A DNA stretch of 64,000 nt, taken from the NCBI GenBank assembly GCA_030847615.1, contig JAUMIR010000002.1, positions 197,515,809-197,579,808 on the forward strand. Direction: 5' to 3'. The stretch comes from Gambelia wislizenii (Eukaryota > Chordata > Lepidosauria > Squamata > Crotaphytidae). Below, in pieces: positions 10,856 to 22,029 of this stretch (positions within the stretch are counted from its first letter, which is position 1; the number at the start of each line of letters is the position of its first letter). Below the pieces are notes generated by a model. The model searched no databases, had not been told where the DNA came from, and was given only the letters and a program-made list of their open reading frames with translations. A program made the translations under genes and the position numbers.

Positions 10856-13800
10856 GTAAGATGTTCTTCTCACTGAGCTTTTTTCAGCTGACACTCAATT
10901 ATTAAAATACCTGCTTATTTTAGACTGGCCCTGTATAGAAAGAGGGTCAAAGACGATGAAACTTCAACCAGGTCTTTTGAATCATATGGTTTGTGTTATT
11001 TTCTTTTCTAAAATGAAGAGCAGCCACTAATACGGATTTTGATCACAGTTGAGAGCAGTGTTTTTAACACTCTTCACCATGCTATTTTTCAGTGCAAGAT
11101 TGCTTCCAGGGTGCTGTTTACCTTGAAAGTTTATTTGCTGTTGCTTGTAGCTGGCGGAGGAGGCAGTGGTTGTGGTCAGTGAGAAAGTAGAGTTCAGTAG
11201 TCCCAGTTGAGATTGAACTTGTTGGAACTGTTGTTACTTTAAAGATGAGAAGAATCCTCACCATGGAAATCAGAGACTTGAAGGCTTATTGCACTTTGAA
11301 TTAAAGCGGCAGGGCAGCCAGAAGCTTCTGCCTTACTGCATGATGTCATCGTTCTTCCAGTCCTGAGGAAGACCAGGGCAAAACCATGCCTTTTTGTTAA
11401 CCAGAAAAGTCCGTTAGCAAAAAGACGTGCTTTTACTTTGGTCTCCTGCAGGATCTGAAGAGCAGAACACTGGAAGAATGATGACATCATGCGATAGGGC
11501 AGCATGGAATGCAGAACCTTCTGGCTGCCCTGTTGCTTTAATTTGGCATGTGATAAGCCTCTTTGTAATGTCATGTTTAGTTTGACAGTCTGTGATATCT
11601 TCTCCTCAGGAGGAGGACTAAGCAGAAGGCATGCTACATCACCCTGGCAAATGAAAATTCTTAGCATACTTCCTTATATGATTTAATGTCCTTTCTGATT
11701 CTTGATCATAAGAATCAGTATAAGAGTGGAATGCGCTGCCTTGGAATGTGGTGGAGTCTTCTTCTTTTATACTGTAAGCCGCCCCAATTGCGTTGCAGAG
11801 GGGCGGAATAGAAATAATAATAATAATAATAATAATAATTAGTAGTAGTAGGTTTTTAAACAGGCTGGATGGCCATCTGTCAGGAATGCTTTGCTTGGGT
11901 ATTCCTGAATGGCAGGGGGTTGGACTGGATGGCCCTTGTGGTTTCTTCCAACTCTAAGATGCTATGTTCTATAAGTAGTACAGTACTATAACAGGGACTG
12001 AGATCTTTGGACTTGCTTTTCTTACCTTGCTAACAAACACTATCCAAGACTGATTGTCATTGCTAATGGGGTTTGGTGGTTTGACTCCATTTCTTCTTCT
12101 AGTTTACCATCAACCACAAGTGACAGTGAATCAACTGAACTACCTTTCTGTGCCTTGGTACTCATTCATACCTGTGGAATTATGCGCCCCCTACAGATAC
12201 TATGCATTCCAGAGAAGCAATAATTTTTGCTTCTTTGAGCGAGAGCAACAGAAATCAGTTCTCAAACTGCTCAAGCCTTTCTAGCTGTAAAGTCAGAACT
12301 TAGATCTGTTTCATATGCTGCAGTGATGAGATTAAAAGAAAATATAGGTTCTTGTGGTCACCCTGTTAAAGAAAAGGGTATTTCTCATTGCACCACTCCC
12401 TAGTCACTGCCATTATTATGTTTGGAAGATTCCTCATGCCTCATTAGTCAGAGGCTAAAAATTAGTCTGGAAATATTGTTCTAGTTGTAGTGTATTGCAC
12501 TGGTAGAGAGGGGATCCAGAATGAACAAGTTGGATCCCGACTCAGTTATACTTAGTATTAGACCATTGAAAACAGTGGGATTTAAGTTGATTATGATTAA
12601 AGTGTCAGGGTATGCAGCCCCTCTGAGCATTCTGTTCAGAGGGAAAAAATAGCAGAACAACAGAAGCACGAGGAATATGGCCTCTAAGCATACCCTGGTA
12701 ACAGGCAGACAGGCTATAATAATCTTTTCCAGTTTTATTTCAGTTCTGGTTCACTACAAAATCTACATTCTGGCTGCATTGAGAAAGAAGCAGCCTTCCA
12801 GCTAGAAAGCAAAGAACAGCTCTGTGTATTTTTTACAGGCAAAGAACAGAGAACATTTTTGTTTTCTTGCTTCCTACAGTGAGAGCTGATTAGCGCTCTG
12901 CTAAATTGTAACATGAGAATGTACTGGGCTGTGAGAGAAAGTACTGGGCTGTGAGAGAGAGATAAGACAGAAGCCTGGAAAACTTCTCTCAGGCTTACTG
13001 AATTGTTTACAATTCTGTCTGACCTCTGGCAAAGCCACAGCTAGGCCTGTATTGAAAACACAGACCTGAGTTTGCCCAGATTGAAAATTCATTCACAAGG
13101 CCTATTAAAACAATTGGCACTACAATATCCATTTTTCCTTGAGATAGAGATGTAAAATTTCTGAAAATTTTGAAGCCTTTTTGGGGGGGGGGATTGAAAT
13201 ATGTGTAGTACATATTTTATATCAAATGTAAATATTTTATTGCTTCAATAAATTAAAATGCTTCATTTATATTATACTTTACTATGAATACTGTATAGTG
13301 TATACAATTGTAGTATTTGGCATATTTATGAAATTTGTACTGGGAAAGCCTTAATTTTGTGCAAGCAAAACTGCAGTATAGTACTTATGCTAAAGAAGGA
13401 GCTGCAAACAGCTGCACCTGTGCTATCCAGGCACATGTATCTTATCTTAGTTTTTGGCACGTGAGAAGTAGGAAAAAAGGAAAGCAGGAACCACATATTT
13501 TGTAATAAAATAAAGTGCATTCTTTGGACAATAACACTGTCTTAAGGACTAGCCTAGCACCATATGTGGATATAAAGTTCAACTCAGCATTAAAAAATTG
13601 AGAACTTCATTCAGTTTTTTGCATTATCACAAGGAATGACCTGCAGCTTGGTGTTCTATTCTCATGAAGCTGGTACTACCCATTAGTTGTTGTACTTATC
13701 TAATGTATGCGCAGGAATTATCACCTTCTAATTCTGCAGACTATTTTACCTACAAATCATCAACTACATAGTTTCTGGAATTCTGAGGGAAACCCTGTTT

Positions 13801-16800
13801 TAAAAAGTTTCTTGAAATACAAAAGAGAAAATATTTCATGTGAGGTTTTCTGTCTTTTCCCCAGCTTCCATTTTTCTCTAAAAAAAATTGTAAATATTTT
13901 AAAATACATTTTGTATTCTCTAATATACATGTAGATGAACTTTCACATCTCAAATTTTGCTCTGCCATTGGTTGCTGAAGAGTTTGGTCTTAGTCCTCAC
14001 TCTTGAATTCATTGATTAAAGGAAGATATTTATTGTTCTTTGAGTAATAGCACAAGAGCAACTAGGACAAAAAGTATTTTATCATACTTTCAGTCATATG
14101 ATTCCAGGTATAGTTAATCAAGTTTTTTTTCTCCCCTGTACATGCAGTAAAATAGCATATGATGTTCATCACATACTGTTAGATGTATCTCAAAGCAGGG
14201 GCCTCTCACAATCACCAGCAAGAACTTTTATCTGCTCTCCTCTGGAATCATTAAATACATTCTATGGGTTCCCCCTACCCACCCACATCCTGAACATATT
14301 TTTAATGTAGGAGTCTTTAGCCTGGTTTTTGTGATGATCTCATATAGCTTGATAAAGCTCAACAGTGCTTTCTGAGTTGCTGACATACCTGGAAATCCGA
14401 ATAGGTATCCCACAATCTCACCCTTTTGTTTCCCAGTACACATCCACAAGCTCTTTTGCACAATTCCTTGTTGAGTTAGAACTGTTCATTTTTTAAAATA
14501 TACTTTTATTAATTTTATAATCATACATTATATTATCCAATCAATACCTAGTATAACACATAAAATTACTATAAACATCGCAATTTTTCTATTAACTAAT
14601 TTCAAAAGTTAACATAGATTCTTTACTATAATTCTATTCAAAAATATTAATTCCCCTACCCCCCCGCCTCAGTGCTCCCTACTCTTTCCAGAATCTCATT
14701 TCTTCTCGTGGAGGTAACCTCCCATCTTTTGTCTGTAATACTTTTTTAAAAAATACTTTCCAAATTTTATCAAAATAATTTTCTTTCCATATTCCTCTTC
14801 TTACTTTAATTCTACATGTTAACTTATCATTTATTGCCATTTTCCAAACTTCTTTATACCACTCCTCCACTTGTAGATTTATTTGCATTTTCCAATATCT
14901 TGCTATAATTAATCTTGCTGCCGTTAATAAATTTGTTATTAAATCCTTTTTTGCTTGATTCCCATTCTCTCCATTATAAATTGACATCACTGCTATGCTT
15001 GGTTTCCTTTCTATATTTCTATTCAGCATATTCTCTATTTCTATAAAAACCATTTCCCAAAACTGCTGTACAAATTTACAATTCCACCACATATGCATAT
15101 ATGTACCTATTTCTTGACAACCTCTCCAACAATATTTAGAGTTATTCTTATCTGTATTATGCAATCTTGCTGGTGTCAAATACCATCTCCATATTATTTT
15201 ATAATAACTTTCTTTTATCTGTATCGACATATTTTTTAGATGTCTTTGTTTCTATATCTTATCCCATTCATGATCTCCAATTTTTTGTTTCAAATCTTAC
15301 TCCCATATTCTCCTTAAATATTCCCCTTTGTCTTTTTTTCCTTATTTTTTATCTATATTTTATATAATTCACTTGTAATACCTTTCATACTTTCATTATA
15401 ATCTCTCTTTTCACCTTTTTTCACCAAATTTTCAAATTTTGTAAATTCCCTTGTTTCTTTATGATTCTTTTTCCAATTTTTAATCCATTGTTCTAACTGT
15501 ATACAATTAAACCATGAAATTTTCATTCCACATAATTTCTCTCTTATACAGTTGTGCCTCCACATTCGCGAACTTGGCATTCGCGGTTTTGATTATTCGC
15601 AGTTTTGGGAGGCCCCCCCCAAACTGCGACACGGGGCCTCCGGAGGCCCCGTGAAAGCCCTGGGAGGGAGCGGGGAGGGCTGGGGATGCCTCCACGGGGG
15701 CTTCAGAGACTCTCCGGAGGCCCCGCGAAGGCCTTGGAAGGGAGGGGGGAGGGCCGGGGAGGACGCCGGGGAGGCCTCCACGGGGCCTTGCGAGGCCCCG
15801 CGAAGGCCTTGGGGAGCACCGGGGAGACCTCTGCGGGGCCCTGCGAGGCCCTGCAAAAGCCTTGGGAGGGAGCGGGGAGGGCTGGGAAGGCCTCCGCGGG
15901 GCCTTCGGAGACCCTCCGGAGGCCCCGCGAAGGCCTTGGGAGGGAGGGGGGAGGGCCGGGGAGGCCTTCACGGGGCCCCCGGAGACGCTCTGGAGGCCCC
16001 ATGAAGGCCTGGGGAGGGGGTGGGGAGGGCTTGGGAGGCGATCATGGGGCCTCCGGAGATGCTCCGGGGGCCCCATGAAGGCCTGGGGAGGGGGTGGGGA
16101 GGGCTTGGGAGGCGATCATGGGGCCTCTGGAGATGCTCCGGGGGCCCCATGAAGGCCTGGGGAGGGGGTGGGGAGGGCTGGGGAGGCGATCATGGGGCCT
16201 CCGGAGATGCTCCGGAGGCCCCATGAAGGCCTGGGGAAGGCCTGGGGAGGGCTGGGGAGGCGATCATGGGGCCTCCGGAGATGCTCCGGAGGCCTCATGA
16301 AGGCCTGGGGAAGGCCTGGGGAGGGCTGGGGAGGCGATCATGGGGCCTCCGGAGACCCTCCGAGGCCTCATGAAGGCCTGGGGAGGGAGGTGGAGGTAGG
16401 GGAAAGCGACTATAGGGCCTCTGGAGGCCCTGTGGTCGCTTTGGCGGGGGAGGGGGAGGGCAATTGTTATTTGCGGATTTTTCACATTCGCAGGGGTCTG
16501 GGGAACCTAACCCCCGCGAATGTGAAGGGATGACTGTACTCCCTTTCTCATTCATCCATCTTATCCATCCCTCTATTTTATCTAGTCCTCTTTTCTTTAA
16601 TTCCTTTCCCATTTTTTCCTTCAAATTACTTGGGATTTTTTTCCCCATTATAACTGGTGTTAATACTGAATCAATAGGCAAAAATTCTCTCTGATATTTA
16701 TACCATATTTCCCATATATTTTGCAGAAATGGGTTCTCAATTTCTTTAATTTCCTTTTTTGTAAAATTATCAAAAAATACGTTCCATATTCTCTTTTCTA

Positions 16801-19800
16801 TTCTCCCTGTTTCTATCTCTAACCATTCTAAATCCCCCTGACCTACAATTCCTTCTATAACATATCTCAATTGATTAGCTTCATAATATCCTTTTATTTT
16901 GGGAAGACCAAGTCCTCCCTCCGTCTGTGATATATACCAAAATAATTTATTTAATCTTGTCCTTTTCCCTCCATTACAATATTTATTCAACATATTTTGC
17001 TATTTTTTCAGTTCTACTTCTGATATTTTTATTGGTAACATTCTAAACAAAAAAATTAGTTTAGGTAATATTTTCATTTTAACTAAAGCTACTCTTTCAA
17101 ACCATGATAGTTGAATATTTTTATATTCTTCCAACTTCTTTTCCATTTCCTTCCTTAGTACCATAATATTTTTCTCTTCTAGTTCTTTTAAATCTTTTGT
17201 AACATTTATTCCTAAATTCTTAATATTACTTTTTAATCTTACTTCTAATTTTTTCTCTTTTACAAATATATTTTCTTCTTCCTTAGTATAGTTAAACAAC
17301 ATCATATCTGATTTGTTCCAATTAACCTGTAAGCCTGTAATCTTCCCAAATACTAATACTAATACTAATAATAAAAAAAATTATTTATACCCCGCCCCTC
17401 TGTTAAAACAATCGGGGTGGATTACAAACATTAAAATACAATACAGATAAAAATCCCTAAACACCCCCCACCCCCACAAAAAAATATTAAACAAATGTAA
17501 ATTAAAAGCAACGGTCTAAAATCACCTTTAAAAACAATAAATACAATAAATAGCCAGCGGACTAAAAGAAGCCAGGATCCCCTGAGGCCGGGATCTAATT
17601 AGGAAAGGCCTGCCAAAAGAGATCCGTCTTTAGTGCTTTTTTAAAGCTACTCAGACTTGTTATCTGACAGATCTCGTTCAGCAGGTAATTCCACAATTTG
17701 GGGGCGATTACCGAAAAGGCCCTCTGGGAGGTTGCAGACAGCCTAGATTTTTGTGGCTGCAGCAAATTCCTCCCAGAGGAATGTTCTTTAATTTTTTCTA
17801 TTCCGTTAATCAATTCCTTAATTGTTAGCAATGTATCATCAGCAAACAAGCTTATCTTATGTTTTGTTTCTACTCCAATTCCTTCTATACTATTATCATT
17901 TCTTATCACATTTGCTAGAATTTCTATTACCATTGCAAACAGTATTGGAGAAAGTGGGCAACCTTGTCTTGTTCCTCTCGTTATTTTTATTTCTCTTGTT
18001 ATTCCATCATTAACCATCACTATAGCTGTGTTATGGGAATACAATTGATCTATTAATCCTCTAAACCTCTTCCCCATTCCAAATTCTTTCAATATTATTT
18101 TTAATGTTGGCCATTCCACGCAGTCAAATGCTTTAAATATATCTAATGCTAATATCCCTGCTTTTATTTTTGTTTTGCCAATTATATGTATTTTATTTAA
18201 CACCCTATTAAATTTGACATTTGTCTTCCTTTCACAAATCCACATTGGTCTTTTAATATGTTTATACATACAACTATTCATTCTCTTTGCCATTATTGCT
18301 GATAATAACTTTGCATTTTGATTTATCAATGATATAGGCCTGTATGATCCAGGGTCCAACAAATCCTTATCTGTCTTTGGTATCAATATTATCAATGATT
18401 GTTGCCATGATGAAGGGACTTTGTCTCCCATTATTATATTATTGTATAATTCTAATAATTTAGGTGTCAACTTCTTTTTAAATACTTTATAATAATCTGT
18501 TCCTAACCCATCCATTCCTGGAGCTTTCCCACTTTTTAAATTGTTTATTGCTTCCTCTACTTCCATTTTCGTAATTGGTTTTTCTAATAAATCCCTATTT
18601 TCCTCTTCTATTTTAATCTTCCAATTTTCCCCTACATATTTTTCTATTTGTTCCACTGATTTATTCCCTGACTGGTACAGGTCTTTATAAAACTCCTCAA
18701 AAATTGTTAGTTTTTCCTTCATTGTTCTACACATCTGTCGGGAATGCTTTGCTTGGGTATTCCTGAATGGTAGGGGGTTGGACTGAATGGCCCTTGTGGT
18801 CTCTTCCAACTCTAAGACGCTATGTTCTATAAGTAGTACATTTTACCTGTTTTATCTCTAATCTCAATTATCATATTTTCCATTTTCTTCTTCTGTGTGG
18901 ATCTAGCCAACATTTTTTAATTTTTATTACTAAATTCAAAATACTCCCTTCTTAAATAAATTAAAATTTCCTGTACTTCATCTACTTCCATTTTATCCAA
19001 TTCCTCCCTCTTTGCTCGTAACTCAATATAAGTTTGTTTTTCCTTGTTTAATATATATTTATTTTCCAATAATTCTATTTCCCTTTCTAATTTCCCTTTT
19101 CTTCTTGCCTTTTTTAAAGTTAAAGGTTTCTTTTATGCATATCCCCCTTGTCACAGCTTTCATAGTATCCCACAAAATTCCTTTTGACACTTCTTTATCA
19201 TTTAATGCCCATAATTCTTGCCATTCATGCTCAATTTTTCCTACTATTGCTCTGTAATTTAAAATCTTTGTATTCAACCTCCACCTTTTCACCTGTTCAT
19301 AATCTCTCTTCATTATAATCTCCACATTGACCAAGGCATGGTCTGTTACTTTTATATTTTCTATCTCTGAATTTATGATTTTATCAATCAAATTTTTTGA
19401 TACAAAAATATAATCAATTCTTGAATAACTCTTGTGTACCATTGAAAAGTATGTATATTTCCTTTCATCTCCCTTTACCAATCTCCACACATCTTTCAAC
19501 CCCTTTCTTTTTATAATTTTATTTAAATTTGTAATCTGATCATATTTATCCCTTAATGAATAATTTGATTTATCTTTTATTCTTTCCATTTGCATATTAA
19601 AATCTCCTGCTACAACAATATTTTGTTCTTGCATATTCTCCATTTCTTTAAATACTTTCTCATAAAATTCCTCTTGTTTTTCATTTGGAGCATATACATT
19701 CATTAGAACATATTTATCTTCTCCCATTTCACCTTGCATTATAATATATCTACCATTTTCATCTTTTTTCACCTTTTTAATGACAAAATTACATTTTTTG

Positions 19801-21982
19801 CTATTAATATTGCTACCCCTCTAGCTTTTGAATTCCCGTATGCTTTTTTATAAACTCTTACCCAGTTCAATTTCAATTCATTTACTCCTTCCCTTTTTTG
19901 ATGTGTCTCTTGCAAAAATATTATATCCACTTGAGCCTTCTTCAATAGTGTTTCAATCCTTTTTCGTTTTATTACCGTGCCAAGGCCATGAACATTTAAG
20001 GTCAATATCTTTAATTTATTAACCATTAGATTCCTTATTACATTTTCTATAAGATCTTCTGGCTCCAAAAAGTGACCTCCCCTCCCCATACCCACCCCTT
20101 CCCAATTCTTCCCCATTCCCTTCCCCCCTCCCCTTTTCCCTTCTTTACCTCCCCACCTTGTCTTCCCAAGGCAAATTGCCTTGCTCATGACCCCCCAGGT
20201 CTTCCAGCTGAGGAGTGGCGAAGAGATCATCCACTGGCCCAGAACAACTTCCTCCCCCCAAGTGCTCATAAAAATAAAAAATAAAAACATTTCCCCTCTC
20301 CCCCCCCCGTAATATTTTTTTTCTTCCTTCTGCTTTCTTCATCTGTCTAAACTTTTCCTCCTCTGCTGTCCGCTCCTCCATCAGCTCCATACTCCTTCTT
20401 ATGTACTCCCAACTCCTCCAACAATCACAGTCCTTCTTCTGGTGTTTCCATTCTATATCTTTTTCCTGCCCATTTAAATTTCAAAAACACTGGGTATCTC
20501 CAAGCATATTTTATACCAGCTTTCAAAAGAGTAGCAATACAAGGCTTCATCGATTTTCTCCAAATTACTGTTTGTGGACAGTAGTCATTATATAATTCCA
20601 CCCTTACATCTCCATGCTTCAGTCTCTCTGGATGTTTCTTGACTGTTCTCATCAATTCCTCCTTGTTATTGTAATTAATAACTCTAACAATAACATCTCT
20701 TGGCAAAATACTTCTCCTTCCTGTCAGTTCTCTATGGATCCGCTCAATGTCCTCATCCCTCCATTTCACAGTTGGGGTCACTTGCTGTAGCCATTTCAAC
20801 ACTTCAGATTTCAGATTATATCCTTGATCTTTCCCCACAGATTCTGGCAGGAAGCTTATACTAAAGTTATTCCTGCATTGATAATCTTGCATGTATATCA
20901 TTTTTTTTTCCATATCTGTGATTTTCTTCATATTGTCCTAGATCTGACTGCTTTGAAGTGTTTGGGTTTTAATTATTTCTTTGTTCTCTTTTACTATATT
21001 AAGAATATCTTCTTGTATTCCTTGTATTTTTGTACTCATTTCCACAAATCTTTCTTCAGATCTTTTCCTCTCCTTCTGCATTTCTTCTCTTATACTTGCA
21101 AACTCTGAAAACATTCTCTTTTTGTCTTCTCTAAATTCTGTCACCATTTTTGTAAAGAGAGAATCCATATGAGTTTTAATATCCTCTGTGCTTTCTCCCC
21201 TTCTTTCCCTCCCCCTTGGGGGTAGAGGATCTAGGGCCGAGGCAGCTAAAGGAGGGCTAGTTTCTTTTTCCATCCTTAGTCCTTCTGGTTCACCCTTGTT
21301 ATTCTTTATTTCCGGAGATATTCTTTCTAATTTTTTATGAGATCTATCCGATGGCTTATCTAATGTTTGTGGCCTCAACCAACTTTTTCCTGCAATATTT
21401 CTTCTTTTTTTAGACATAAGAAAATCAAAACACTCCAAACTTTTGTTCGTCCCCTTCTGTGTATGGTCCCTCCTTCCTCCACCACTTATTATTTTTTAAA
21501 ATCTTTCCACTTATTCTCCAGTTAGATCAATTATTCCTTCTCCTGTTAAATCATCCTTTTCATTTGCCTACAATTGTTCGCTGCTTCCTCCAACCTTAGT
21601 GATTTATTAGCAAAATTTTCTTTTTAGTTAGGCAGCTCCAATATTGGGCAAAACTGAAAGTAATTATTTGTTTACTTTAGGCTTCTTTGAGCTGCAGTTT
21701 TCTCTTCCATTAACATTCCTTAGTGATTCACAGCCATAAATCTTTCCTCAAAAGCTCTCCTCATGCCTTTTTGAGGGGAAATTATTCATTTAATTCCATT
21801 ACCTTGAGCACCCGTCCTGGGACTTGCTTCCTATGCCATTGAAGCTTGGCTCCCCGCCCCCCGAGTTAGAACTGTTCAGCTTGTTAAGAAGGTCAGTTAA
21901 TCTGCTAAGTAACTTTCTGATTTCCTTGTTATCCTCTAAAGCGCAGGATGAGTCCTTCCTGAATCTTTGTTTGTGAAGAAAA

Positions 21983-22029
<47 letters not shown>

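Larger units (their letters stand above)
14679..17305 (-). pseudogene. L1 ORF2p C-terminal region, interrupted
   Basis: Three pieces continue ORF2 after the catalytic domain: 17000-17305 ([37 protein letters not shown]), 16537-16993 ([17 protein letters not shown]) and 14679-15580. The last includes the Cys-rich end [34 protein letters not shown], as in other L1 elements. The frame is broken by the MITE at 15549-16536 and by point changes. Confidence 0.85.
14489..21862 (-). mobile_element. Full-length L1 LINE with 16-bp TSD
   Basis: The element is bounded by perfect 16-bp duplications GAGTTAGAACTGTTCA (14473-14488 and 21863-21878) and reads on the minus strand. Order from 21862: a 5' UTR of about 420 bp, ORF1, a short spacer, ORF2 (endonuclease, reverse transcriptase, C-terminal region), then a 3' UTR ending in a short A-run (T6 at 14489-14494). 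ORF1 has one internal stop and ORF2 has several frame breaks, so it is dead. Later insertions inside it are a MITE with minisatellite (15549-16536), an L2 3' end (about 17345-17785) and a CR1 3' end (about 18730-18842). Without them the L1 would be about 5.8 kb, near the usual 6 kb. Confidence 0.92.

Noticed and set aside
10655..10876. Met at 10655 as a start of HID1
   Set aside because: An acceptor site at 10705 precedes conserved codons, and the upstream residues do not resemble HID1; the known N-terminus is in an earlier exon.
15641..16485. Regular repeats suggestive of a CRISPR array
   Set aside because: There are no unique spacers between conserved repeats, the entire unit is repeated, and the genome is eukaryotic.
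15507..16533. Many overlapping Gly/Pro/Arg-rich open frames on both strands
   Set aside because: They follow the 74-bp minisatellite period, occur in all frames and lack any domain; they are composition artefacts.
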